The notes: generated from the letters alone by a model not told the origin. A stretch of 64,000 nucleotides of DNA from Bacteroidetes bacterium 43-93 (GCA_001897855.1 MKUO01000021.1:1-64000), one strand, 5' to 3'; positions 1 through 7,224 are shown, counted from the stretch's first letter. Made by a program: numbers and translations.

Positions 1-56
1 CAAAAAACATGTTATCAGCAGGATTACGCAAAAAATATTTGTTTTTAAACACAGTT

Positions 57-513
57 CATTGCGAGAAGCGATAGCGACGAAGCAACCTTGTGATATAATA
101 CCATCTCTCACCCGTCATTGCGAGAAGCGATAGCGACGAAGCAACCTCGCAATATGTGTGGTATATAAACAGGTGTGTTGGTATAACCTTATTTCTCGAG
201 GTTGCTTCGTACATATCTGCATCCGCAGATACTTCCTCGCAATGACGACCATTTTTTTAATTACACGTCTTTGAGCTTTTATTTTTCACTTTTTGAATTT
301 AAACCCGTCATTGCGAGAAGCGATAGCGACGAAGCAACCTCGCGGGATAACACCACGTCTCACTCGTCATTGTGAGAAGCGACAGCGACGAAGCAACCTT
401 GCGATATAACACCATCTCTCACCCGTCATTGTGAGAAGCGATAGCGACGAAGCAACCTTGAGATATAAGTACTGTATTACGCGAGGTTGCTTCGCTGCGC
501 TCGCAATGACGGG
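57..513. repeat. Cluster of seven dispersed GTCATTGCGAG-type repeats
   Basis: Seven copies of a roughly 35-50 bp element lie here. Copies at 57-90, 111-150, 304-344, 365-402 and 423-460 read GTCATTGCGAGAAGCGATAG then CGACGAAGCAACCT. Copies at 197-247 and 480-513 are in the opposite orientation. The outer ends (GTCATTGCGAG / CTCGCAATGAC) are complementary when inverted copies face each other. The copy at 197-247 has a different core with an inner palindrome ATCTGC-atcc-GCAGAT. No protein-coding gene is supported between 1 and 550. Confidence 0.9.
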
Positions 514-550
514 TGTTTTTCTGTTTCACGGACGAGTTCGAGAGAGGAAA

Positions 551-778
551 TTACATGCCCCTTATAGCACCTATGCCAATCCATATAAGTGCCCAGAGCA
601 AGACGATTATTGCAACTGTTAGTATTGGCATCCAAATGGCTTCCATTCCTGCATTGACATGATCTCCATTGTATTTTTCGGTGAGTATATGACGATGATT
701 TTTCCCATAACGTATCCGCAGGTATAAATAACCAACCAGCCGATATATCATATTGAGAATGGGCGACCTAAAACTCAT
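551..778 (-). CDS. Small hypothetical membrane protein (75 aa)
   Basis: The family is not recognised. The protein has a basic, Tyr/Arg-rich N-terminal half (YRLVGYLYLRIRYGKNH) and one clear hydrophobic helix near the C-terminus (about residues 50-70, MPILTVAIIVLLWALIWIGI), so it is probably a single-pass inner-membrane protein. It sits alone between two groups of GTCATTGCGAG repeats and points the same way as the downstream leftward genes. The ATG at 778 is the only good start. No promoter match was found. The amphipathic/basic plus TM layout is sensible for a real small protein, but a chance ORF in a repeat-rich region cannot be excluded. Confidence 0.5.
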   Translation of the reverse strand: MSFRSPILNMIYRLVGYLYLRIRYGKNHRHILTEKYNGDHVNAGMEAIWMPILTVAIIVLLWALIWIGIGAIRGM

Positions 779-817
779 AGCAGCAAATTAAGAAAAGCTA
801 AACTAATACCCTTATTT

Positions 818-1002
818 CTCGTGGTAGCTTCGTACATATCTGCCGCAGATATTCCCTCGCAATGACGATCGTTTTTCTCCTCCTGTTTATAGGAGGAGTA
901 CCCGACGTAGGAGGGGGAGGTGGTTATACGTTAGCGGCTGTACTATATGATTGAACTATTGTAATTCTATTCGGGAGATTTCTCGCTGCCCTCGCAATGA
1001 CG
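818..1002. repeat. Two more GTCATTGCGAG-family repeats
   Basis: A nearly full inverted copy lies at 818-867, with the GTACATATCTGC...GCAGAT core and a CTCGCAATGACG end. A decayed end-fragment (CTCGCTGCCCTCGCAATGACG region) lies at 981-1002. The intervening bases hold nothing else recognisable, and the 779-1047 gap carries no gene. Confidence 0.8.
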
Positions 1003-1047
1003 ATTAAAATCTAATCAACCAATCAACTACCCAACCAATCAACAAAC

Positions 1048-1905
1048 CTACTTCTCCCAATCCCCATCTTTGTTTAGGCTGATGAGTGCCTGGTACACGC
1101 AGTTGTGCAGGATGGTGAGGTGGTTCTCTTCGGGCATGTAGTGGAAGTTGAATTTGATATTTTCGTTGCCTGCTCTCTTTATAAGGTCTGCCAGGTGGCG
1201 TGCATCATTTTCCATACGATCCCCTTCGCTGCCTACGGCTATGTATACACGTGTACCGGGTTCGGCTTTTTTACTCTTCAGGTCATTGGCTTTGGCGAGG
1301 ATAGAACTATTATCCCACCAGATGCTGGGGCTAACAATGAGGAAGCGGTTGAACATAGAAGGTTTGGTAAGCAGTATCTGTGTTGCCAGTAACCCGCCAA
1401 GCGATTGCCCGATGAGTGTCTTAGAAGTATTGCAGCGATAAGCACGTTGTATATATGGTTGCAGCTCTTTATCGAGAAACTGTATGAATGGTTCTGAATG
1501 CCCCGTTGTGGGGAAGGAATGCAGGTCGCTGTCTATAGTAGTAGGAAAGGTAAAATCCCTTTTGCGGTCAACGTTGGCGATGCCCACTACTATGGTTGGC
1601 GGCATAGAACGTATCATAGTGAGGAATTGCACCACACCCGTTACGTGTATAAAATCTTCGTTGGCGCTACCATCCAGCAGGTATATGACCGGGTAGCAGG
1701 TAACGCTGTCTTTGTAATACTCATCGGGCAGGTACACATTCAGCGTACGTGTTTCTGAGAGGTACTTGCTGCTGATCTTATCTACCACACCCAGCTTAAA
1801 GGGTGGGAGCGATGCAATGCGTTGTTCCTTGGTTTGTGCGTAAGACTGTACAGATGCCAGCAATACAATGGCAATGGTGCAAACGGAGCGAGATAGTTTC
1901 AGCAT
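1048..1905 (-). CDS. Secreted alpha/beta-hydrolase, esterase D / enterochelin esterase-like
   Basis: This 285-aa protein has an N-terminal signal peptide (cleavage probably after SVQSYA) and a putative-esterase fold (PF00756-type). Visible hallmarks are YPVIYLLDG (early strand), the nucleophile elbow GQSLGG at about residues 164-169 with Ser as nucleophile, and a C-terminal EENHLTILH supplying the likely catalytic His. The family cleaves ester bonds of small acyl or siderophore substrates in the periplasm; the substrate here cannot be read from sequence. It is the last gene of the leftward group and lies 19 bp after 1925-2302, so co-transcription is possible. Family assignment is firm, substrate unknown. 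Confidence 0.88.
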   Translation of the reverse strand: MLKLSRSVCTIAIVLLASVQSYAQTKEQRIASLPPFKLGVVDKISSKYLSETRTLNVYLPDEYYKDSVTCYPVIYLLDGSANEDFIHVTGVVQFLTMIRSMPPTIVVGIANVDRKRDFTFPTTIDSDLHSFPTTGHSEPFIQFLDKELQPYIQRAYRCNTSKTLIGQSLGGLLATQILLTKPSMFNRFLIVSPSIWWDNSSILAKANDLKSKKAEPGTRVYIAVGSEGDRMENDARHLADLIKRAGNENIKFNFHYMPEENHLTILHNCVYQALISLNKDGDWEK

Positions 1906-1924
1906 AATGTACTAAAGTTAAATA

Positions 1925-2302
1925 TTAGTCTGTGTTTGTAAGGCTATAACTGATGGTTTTAGAAAATAGTTCCAGTTTATATCCTTCGTAGAAATCAAGA
2001 TAGAGATAACCCTTATTATCTTTTGTGTCCCGCAGTGCGTCATCTGCTACAAACCTGCCACGATAAAACAGGTCGATGGTTAACGGCGTAGTAATAGCCG
2101 GTAGGGTGTTTACTATGATCGCTGCTTCACCAAAAGATATGCGGAGTGTGTTATGTTGATGATCTGTAAAACTTAATACATATTGTGTTCCATCCATTAC
2201 CCACTGCACGCAGGTAAATTCGTTATGCAGATCGAATGTTGTATTGCCAAGCCTTACCTCCAGCAGGCTTTCAAACAATGGTATATCTGTTGTGTAGATC
2301 AT
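1925..2302 (-). CDS. Hypothetical protein (125 aa)
   Basis: The family is not recognised. The sequence is soluble-looking, without signal peptide or membrane segment, and rich in beta-strand-like stretches (for example TYVLSFTDHQHNTLRISFGEAAIIV and GYLYLDFYEGYKLELF, given here in part). ATG at 2302 opens the frame. It ends 19 bp before the esterase and starts 59 bp after the YciI-like gene, from which it is separated by a terminator-like hairpin. It may be an immunity-like or small regulatory beta protein, but there is no direct support for either. Confidence 0.7.
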   Translation of the reverse strand: MIYTTDIPLFESLLEVRLGNTTFDLHNEFTCVQWVMDGTQYVLSFTDHQHNTLRISFGEAAIIVNTLPAITTPLTIDLFYRGRFVADDALRDTKDNKGYLYLDFYEGYKLELFSKTISYSLTNTD

Positions 2303-2332
2303 TCAGGGAGGCAAAATAGTACAGTTGTTGCA

Positions 2333-2358
2333 TAAAAAAACCACCTATATAGGGTGGT
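2333..2358 (-). terminator. Rho-independent terminator after the YciI-like gene
   Basis: Reading the minus strand, ACCACC-ctatata-GGTGGT is followed at once by TTTTTTT, just downstream of the stop at 2362. Confidence 0.8.
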
Positions 2359-2361
2359 GTA

Positions 2362-2667
2362 TTATTCGTTGAGCGTATCCATAATAACAGCAAAAGCATC
2401 TGCGTATTTGGTGGGGAGGAACTCCGTGATATCGTAAGTGGCGATGTCATTGATATAGAACGGATCTTCCTTGATAAGATCTTCCACTGCATCCCTGCTG
2501 CCGGCACGTGCCAGTATAATGCCACCCACACGAGGTATCTGCCTGCCCGATGCCAGGAAGATACCATTTGCATAATATTTATCTAGGAACACCACATGCT
2601 CCGGTATCAGCGCATCTACCTCGTCGAGGCTTTTATGGTAGTTTAGTTTTATTATAAAGAGATTCAT
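2362..2667 (-). CDS. YciI-like family protein
   Basis: This 101-aa protein matches the YciI/YCII family (PF03795), small dimeric alpha+beta-barrel proteins related to muconolactone isomerase folds. The recognisable core is HVVFLDKYYANGIFLASG (residues about 24-41), with the conserved His at its start, followed by GGIILARA and the EDPFYINDIATYDITEF strand typical of the family (the ...DPF... element). It is cytoplasmic and its physiological reaction is unknown. A TACCTTTG -7 element on the minus strand at 2673-2680 lies 5 bp upstream of the ATG, supporting the start and implying a very short leader. A terminator follows the gene, so it is probably monocistronic. Confidence 0.88.
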   Translation of the reverse strand: MNLFIIKLNYHKSLDEVDALIPEHVVFLDKYYANGIFLASGRQIPRVGGIILARAGSRDAVEDLIKEDPFYINDIATYDITEFLPTKYADAFAVIMDTLNE

Positions 2668-2672
2668 AATTG

Positions 2673-2680
2673 CAAAGGTA
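2673..2680 (-). promoter_or_regulatory. Bacteroidota -7 element TACCTTTG for the YciI-like gene
   Basis: Matches TAnnTTTG. The expected -33 TTG position (2700-2702) reads CTG, one mismatch. Confidence 0.55.
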
Positions 2681-2683
2681 TAA

Positions 2684-2709
2684 ATAAAGCCATCCTCGAC
2701 AGGATGGCT
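2684..2709 (-). terminator. Terminator after the 2755-3069 gene
   Basis: AGCCATCCT-gtcg-AGGATGGCT followed by TTATTT on the minus strand; a perfect 9-bp stem. Confidence 0.75.
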
Positions 2710-2754
2710 GTTTACCCTTTATTTTTTGATTTGCCCGCTTTGTTAATACGTCCT

Positions 2755-3069
2755 TTATTTATCCTTAGCGTCTTTCATATCCGCTTTGTCTTCTTTCTTT
2801 ACGGCACGTTCTTTTTTCTTGGCTGCCTTACGTTCGTGGCCTGCAGCATCGTGCATTTCCATCTTGGTTTCTTTTTTGTCGGCCTTGGCTTCTTTGCGTG
2901 CTTCCTTAGGTGTTTTATCCACCTGGTCTTTAACGTTCTTGTCCTGCATTTTTGTTTGCTGCATGTCTTGCTGTGGCGTGTTGCTTTGTGCCAGCATAGT
3001 TGTAACGGCCGTTACCATCAGGGCCAGTACAAACACGGTAGCTAATAGTATCCTTTTCATAAAGTTCAT
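2755..3069 (-). CDS. Exported Lys/Asp-rich low-complexity protein (104 aa)
   Basis: The N-terminus is a classic signal peptide (MKRILLATVFVLALMVTAV...MLAQS; cleavage likely after LAQ or MLA). The mature part is almost wholly charged: repeated KE/KA/KD segments, many Lys-Ala-Asp runs, no Cys, and probably disordered or helical. A second ATG at 3060 gives the more usual MKR-type signal start. Similar Lys-rich exported proteins occur in Bacteroidota but have no assigned function. It is flanked by a terminator downstream and seems monocistronic. Charge bias could suit binding to polyanions or cell-surface sugars, but that is a guess. Confidence 0.7.
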   Translation of the reverse strand: MNFMKRILLATVFVLALMVTAVTTMLAQSNTPQQDMQQTKMQDKNVKDQVDKTPKEARKEAKADKKETKMEMHDAAGHERKAAKKKERAVKKEDKADMKDAKDK

Positions 3070-3183
3070 TTTTGTTGAGGATAGCTCTATAAAACTTATG
3101 CCAGCAATAAAAGGGTATTGCCCAATCTTTTCATACAGGCATTAAGTTGAGGAAACTATTATAATGCAGATGTTTACTACCTG

Positions 3184-3717
3184 TTACATCAAACAGCCGG
3201 GATGAACACGATACAACGCTGCTATCACCCACAACATCATCAACCCCAATGCAAATATCATGGTGATGATGGGTATTACCTCACCTCTTTTTGCAGCGTC
3301 AAAATTGTGCACTGCAGAGGCAAGGTTGGCAGCGTAGAGTATAGGTAACATAGCCCTGAAAGAAAAATGAGGAAACAGGTCGGACAAAACGATCATAAAA
3401 AAAAGTGGTACACAATACACAGGCATCCAGCAAGCCAATATATGATACAGCCTTTTTACCCCGCCGGCAACAGCCCTCCATTGCATTAGCAGCGCATACA
3501 ACGCATCGCAGCAGGCTACTATTATCAATAGGTATAGGGAAGTCTGTTCCGGCAATCCCTTAAACCTATTATCTATAGCATGAAAACACAGCATCACAAC
3601 CAGGTATAGTAGCGTATTGCGCCCATACTTCATACCACCCGATATTAGCGGCAGGCTTGCATAATACCATATAGCGGCAGGCAAAAAACTCAATACTAAA
3701 AGCAATGCAAGTATCAT
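3184..3717 (-). CDS. Hypothetical polytopic membrane protein (177 aa)
   Basis: The family is not recognised. About five or six hydrophobic segments are visible: residues 1-25, 35-50, 60-80, 90-112, 118-135 and 148-170. His, Asp and Arg fall in short loops (CFHAIDNRFKG, LASAVHNFDAAKRGE). The protein is therefore most likely in the inner membrane. It faces away from the ATPase gene at 3844, and the two share a 126-bp divergent intergenic region that contains tandem operator-like repeats, so those sites could affect both genes. No conserved catalytic signature could be assigned. Confidence 0.68.
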   Translation of the reverse strand: MILALLLVLSFLPAAIWYYASLPLISGGMKYGRNTLLYLVVMLCFHAIDNRFKGLPEQTSLYLLIIVACCDALYALLMQWRAVAGGVKRLYHILACWMPVYCVPLFFMIVLSDLFPHFSFRAMLPILYAANLASAVHNFDAAKRGEVIPIITMIFALGLMMLWVIAALYRVHPGCLM

Positions 3718-3774
3718 AGCGATACGCTAAGTAACAGAAAAAATCTTACCATCCTGCGGTGAAAAAAAATATAT

Positions 3775-3824
3775 TTTGGATAATTGTCCAAATGTTCTGT
3801 AATTTTGTCCAAATGTTTGTAATT
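3775..3824 (+). promoter_or_regulatory. Operator/iteron-like repeats upstream of the AAA ATPase
   Basis: Two tandem copies of TTGTCCAAATGTT..TGTAATT abut at 3784-3804 and 3805-3824. They differ by one inserted C. The first copy also forms an inverted repeat with TTTGGA at 3775-3780 (TTTGGA-taattg-TCCAAA). The three half-sites in 50 bp, ending 19 bp before the start codon, resemble binding sites for an autoregulating HTH protein or replication iterons. The ATPase itself carries a C-terminal HTH. Confidence 0.6.
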
Positions 3825-3843
3825 ATTAAATACCTATCACATC

Positions 3844-5022
3844 ATGTCCAATCTCACAGGGGACAACTCTGTCCCGCAACAAAACCCCGATCATGAGGGT
3901 AACTCCCAAAACAATGATCCCAAACCTGTAAATCCAAAACCTAAAGAACGCCACGAAGACTACGAGAAAGAGAACTTTGACTTTGAACGCAAACTGCCAC
4001 TGCCCATCACCGTAAACCCGAAGATAAACCTGGAGGCGTTACTAAAAGAGGCAGAATGGATACTGAGCCTGCCCAAGCCCAAAGAGAAAGGACTGTTTAC
4101 CGTAATGAGCTGTAATGAATGGATGGAGCAAGCCAGCCGCCGCCCCATACCCAATATGCTGTTTAGCGAGTTTTGGTACGAGGGAGAACTGTGTATGCTC
4201 TTCGCAGATACCAACACGGGCAAGAGCATCCTTGCGGTGCAGATAGCAGACAGCATCAGCCGGGGCATACCCATACCGGGATTTAAGATAACGGCACAGC
4301 CACAAACGGTAGTGTACTTCGACTTTGAGCTGTTCGACAAACAATTCGAGGCACGGTACAGTAACAATTTTACACAACATTATTGTTTTGACAAGAACAT
4401 GTACCGCAGCGAGCTGAGCAGTGATATGGACATGCCCAAAGAGTTTGAAAGCTTTGAGGACTACCTCTACTTCTCGCTGGAGAAGACGATACTGGAGACC
4501 AAGACCCGGGTACTAGTGATAGACAACGTAACCTACCTGAAAAGCGAGACCGAACGTGCCAAAGATGCCCTGCCGCTGATGAAGCACCTCAAAGACATTA
4601 AGAAGAAATTTGAGCTGAGCATACTGGCCCTGGCACACACCCCCAAGCGCGATATGAGCAAACCCCTTACCCGCAACGACTTACAGGGCAGTAAGATGCT
4701 CATCAACTTTGCAGACAGTGCCTTTTGTATAGGTGAAAGCAGCCGCGATAAAAGCCTCCGCTACCTGAAGCAGATAAAAGCCCGCAACACAGAGCACATC
4801 TACGATGGCGACAATGTATGCCTCTGCCGTATAGAAATCCTGGGCTTTACCCATGCGGGTAATGGTACGGAAAGGGAGCATCTGCGGGAGCAAGACACCA
4901 AAGACCGCGACTTCTTAATTGCCGAGGTGAAAAGATTGAGTGGGGAGGGAATGACGCAACGGGAGATAGCAGCGGAGTTGGGGATAGGTACGGGAACCGT
5001 AAGCAGATACATCAATCAATAG
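3844..5022 (+). CDS. AAA-family (RepA/RadA-like) ATPase with C-terminal HTH
   Basis: This 392-aa protein has a disordered, Asn/Pro-rich first 50 residues and then a RecA-fold ATPase of the AAA_25/RepA-helicase type. Walker A is ADTNTGKS (about residues 121-128), a QTVVYFDFE strand follows at about 154-162, Walker B is RVLVIDN (222-228), and a LALAHTPKR sensor-like strand lies at 261-269. Residues about 366-390 (GMTQREIAAELGIGTGTVSR) form a helix-turn-helix. Such proteins are common on Bacteroidota plasmids, phages and integrated elements, where they resemble replication helicases, but no primase, relaxase or integrase is adjacent. The gene is preceded by tandem operator-like repeats, and its TAG stop directly abuts the inverted repeat that encloses the DUF2971 gene. 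Fold is confident; role is not. Confidence 0.85.
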   Translation: MSNLTGDNSVPQQNPDHEGNSQNNDPKPVNPKPKERHEDYEKENFDFERKLPLPITVNPKINLEALLKEAEWILSLPKPKEKGLFTVMSCNEWMEQASRRPIPNMLFSEFWYEGELCMLFADTNTGKSILAVQIADSISRGIPIPGFKITAQPQTVVYFDFELFDKQFEARYSNNFTQHYCFDKNMYRSELSSDMDMPKEFESFEDYLYFSLEKTILETKTRVLVIDNVTYLKSETERAKDALPLMKHLKDIKKKFELSILALAHTPKRDMSKPLTRNDLQGSKMLINFADSAFCIGESSRDKSLRYLKQIKARNTEHIYDGDNVCLCRIEILGFTHAGNGTEREHLREQDTKDRDFLIAEVKRLSGEGMTQREIAAELGIGTGTVSRYINQ

Positions 5023-5080
5023 TTTGCTCCACCTTGCTCCACTGCTCCATCTCTCCATAGTGGAGCGCTGGAGCAAGATT
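5023..5080. repeat. Left arm of 56-58 bp inverted repeat enclosing the DUF2971 gene
   Basis: This arm begins TTTGCTCCACCTTGCTCCAC and ends GTGGAGCGCTGGAGCAAGATT (given in pieces). It aligns with the reverse complement of 6058-6113 over essentially its whole length with few mismatches. The arm is also internally palindromic (CTTGCTCCA ... TGGAGC-gc-TGGAGCAAG), so it can fold as a hairpin. It starts at the base after the ATPase stop codon. Confidence 0.85.
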
Positions 5081-5150
5081 CTTATCTTTGGTAATCAGTT
5101 GTTTGTAATTAGGAGTAATGGGAAATGACTAAGAAAATCACTGTCAAAAT

Positions 5151-6059
5151 ATGAATGAAAACTTTCTATGGATAAACGAGCATTTGTCTCTAGTAGAAGA
5201 GGGAAAACTAAAGGATGCTAAAAATCTCCTATTCTCTAAACTTCCAAACACATTGTATAAATACAAACCGCTAAATGATTACGCCTTAAATAGTGTAAAG
5301 TATGAAGCAGTTTGGCTAAGTGATTTGGCTTCTCTAAATGACCCATATGAGTGCAATATGCAATTTAATATAGACCAAATGATAGATGATTTTTTTCACT
5401 CGCCTAGTTTTTTAGCAGATTTTAAAAAAGTGCACGATACAGCCATTACTGAAGAAGAACATGATGCTATAAAAAGGAGCAATAATCAATGGGGAACATA
5501 TAAATCTATATGTATTGCGAAAGGGTTGTCAATTATTGAAGAAAATGAAATGCGCAATGAGTTATTTAATAAATGGCAGGAGACAACTGACATGGTAAGA
5601 AAAAAAGTAAGGCTGTGCAGTTTCAGCGAACGAAGTGATTCTGCAATTATGTGGTCACATTATGCTGATCATCATAAGGGAATTTGTGTTGAATACGATT
5701 TTAGAAAATCCAACCAAGAAATTGAATATTTATACCCTATTTTCTATACTGATAATTTGTTTGAATATAGATTTTTTGTTCGTCCCAGATCTGTTAATCA
5801 ATTTGCATATGCATCAATTCAAAAAGGACTTGATTGGCAATATGAAAAAGAATGGCGAATTATTTTCCCATATGAAAGATTAGACACTACATATTATTAC
5901 AAGGTTCCTACCCCTAAAGCGATATATCTAGGTAGTCGTTTTGATGAGAATGATAATGATAAAAAAGAAATGCTTTTTGAACTTTGCCATCGATATAATA
6001 TTCCACTCTATAAGATGAAATTGCATGACACCGAATATAAAATGGTTCAAGTTGAGTAA
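5151..6059 (+). CDS. DUF2971 family protein
   Basis: This 302-aa cytoplasmic protein has the DUF2971 (PF11185) pattern: LYKYKPL (about 35-41), WLSDLASLNDPYECN (55-69), CSFSERSDSAIMWSHYADHHKGICVEY with the core WSHYA..H.G.C (168-179), and YEKEWRIIF (231-239). The family's biochemical activity is not established; members are widespread in accessory regions. Base composition is visibly AT-rich compared with the ATPase gene just upstream, and codon use differs (many AAT, TTT, ATA), suggesting separate acquisition. The gene is the only one between two long inverted repeats, and its stop codon overlaps the right arm. ATG at 5151 is preceded by an AT-rich 70-bp leader. Defence or toxin-like function is possible but unsupported. 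Confidence 0.87.
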   Translation: MNENFLWINEHLSLVEEGKLKDAKNLLFSKLPNTLYKYKPLNDYALNSVKYEAVWLSDLASLNDPYECNMQFNIDQMIDDFFHSPSFLADFKKVHDTAITEEEHDAIKRSNNQWGTYKSICIAKGLSIIEENEMRNELFNKWQETTDMVRKKVRLCSFSERSDSAIMWSHYADHHKGICVEYDFRKSNQEIEYLYPIFYTDNLFEYRFFVRPRSVNQFAYASIQKGLDWQYEKEWRIIFPYERLDTTYYYKVPTPKAIYLGSRFDENDNDKKEMLFELCHRYNIPLYKMKLHDTEYKMVQVE

Positions 6060-6113
6060 TCTTGCTCCATGCTCCACTATGGAACAATGGAGCGCTGGAG
6101 CAAGTGGAGCAAA
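6058..6113. repeat. Right arm of the inverted repeat enclosing the DUF2971 gene
   Basis: The sequence AATCTTGCTCCATGCTCCAC continues to GGAGCGCTGGAGCAAG and TGGAGCAAA. It is the reverse complement of 5023-5080 with scattered differences and one or two single-base gaps. It overlaps the last two bases of the DUF2971 stop codon. Like the left arm it can fold on itself (CTTGCTCCA ... TGGAGCAAG) and may also terminate transcription. Confidence 0.85.
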
Positions 6114-6121
6114 CCACTCTC

Positions 6122-6464
6122 CCCGTCATTGCGAGGTAGTATCTGCGGATGCAGATATGTACGAAGCAACCTCGCGAACAACGGGTTGTCATATAGCACT
6201 TATATAGCAAGGTTGCTTCGTCGCTGTCGCTTCTCGCAATGACGGATGATAATTAAAAATTCAAAAGTAAAAAGCCAAAAGTGAAAACACCCCGTCCTTG
6301 CGAGGGAGTATCTGCGGATGCAGATATGTACAAAGCAATCTAATCAAATTGGCGGGCAGGTAACTCATTCGCGCATACAACACACCCTTACACCCCTCTG
6401 AAGAGGGGAAGTATAAATACATATCCGATGTTAGGATCAGATTGCTTCATGCCTCGCAATAACG
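6122..6464. repeat. Second GTCATTGCGAG repeat cluster (four copies)
   Basis: Copies lie at 6122-6175 (CGTCATTGCGAGGTAGTATC type, with the ATCTGCGGATGCAGAT core), 6208-6244 (inverted, CGCTGTCGCTTCTCGCAATG type), 6290-6341 (degenerate) and 6440-6464 (fragment AGATTGCTTCATGCCTCGCA). These are the same two subfamilies as in 57-1002. The 6114-6708 gap holds these repeats and no supported gene; 6465-6708 shows only an AGAGGT/ACCTCT inverted repeat at about 6664-6691 before the next gene. Confidence 0.85.
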
Positions 6465-6708
6465 TTATTAAGTCAAAAGTGAAAAGTGAAAAACAAAGCG
6501 CACATTTCGGGGTGGGATGGTGGCGGGGATGCATCTGTTAAAGTATCATTAACGTGTAACATTCTATACTACAGCACGATACACTACGTTTAACAAGAGT
6601 AGATTTTTTACAAAAAACGGCCCGCATTGCCAAGGTTTGTCCCGGTAGTGTCGTCTATACTATAAGAGGTCGTTTATTTTTTTAACCTCTAAATTTTTTA
6701 AAAGCGTT

Positions 6709-7224
6709 ATGAAGTATCTCCTGTTCCCTGTACTGCTGCTGTGCGTATTATCCACCGCCTGCCGCAAAAAGACCTATGCTCCGCCAACGGAGTCTTACCG
6801 CTATTGCCTGTACGAGCCCGGTACGCGTATAGATACGGTGTATAACAAGGATATGGGCACCATACAGTACGTGCCCAAACAAGATAGCACGCACGCATCC
6901 TTCCACTACATCAATGGCTACAACCGGCTGGATATGACGGATGGCAGCTTTGCCTTCCACCTGATGTTTTCTATAGATAGCAGCATCCACGATTTTAGCT
7001 ATACAGACGCGCAGCTCAAAGAGCACAATACCGTATATAGCAGCGGCTATGGTTTCGGTGGTGTATCTAACTTCCAGTTGCCGGATCATGGTACTATATC
7101 GGGCCATCGTTTATACGGCAACACCTGGCAATTGCATATTGCCGTAGATCTCAAATCGCGCGATGTACAGACGGGTATAGACATCATCAGGGAAGATATT
7201 ACCGCATCTTCATCGCAATTGTAA
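6709..7224 (+). CDS. Lipoprotein, first of three tandem paralogues (171 aa)
   Basis: The N-terminus is a lipoprotein signal (LLLCVLSTAC, lipidation Cys at residue 18 followed by RKK). The mature domain is shared with the next two genes: YEPGTRIDTVYNKDMG..QYVPKQDSTHASFHY, then FHLMFSIDSSIHDFSYTDAQLKEHNTVYSSGYG, a GTISGHRLYGNTW strand, and a final AVDLKSRDVQTGIDI. No known domain was recognised; the pattern suggests a small beta-sandwich anchored to the periplasmic side or cell surface. The next gene starts 38 bp on in the same direction, so an operon is likely. Possible 5' control: an AGAGGT/ACCTCT inverted repeat just upstream. Confidence 0.78.
   Translation: MKYLLFPVLLLCVLSTACRKKTYAPPTESYRYCLYEPGTRIDTVYNKDMGTIQYVPKQDSTHASFHYINGYNRLDMTDGSFAFHLMFSIDSSIHDFSYTDAQLKEHNTVYSSGYGFGGVSNFQLPDHGTISGHRLYGNTWQLHIAVDLKSRDVQTGIDIIREDITASSSQL

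Noticed and set aside
57-513. Repeat cluster considered as a CRISPR array
   Set aside because: Copies are on both strands, spacings are irregular and spacers are not of uniform length; no cas genes are present.
431-622. A 63-aa plus-strand ORF inside the first repeat cluster
   Set aside because: It is made of repeat sequence and overlaps the opposite-strand small membrane protein.
2271-2573. A 100-aa minus-strand ORF overlapping the YciI-like gene
   Set aside because: Out-of-frame shadow; the YciI-like frame has the family motifs, promoter and terminator.
5023-5080. Inverted-repeat arm considered as an integron attC site
   Set aside because: No integrase gene and no recognisable R-box core (GTTRRRY) or 7-bp inverse core pairs were seen, so attC identity is not supported.
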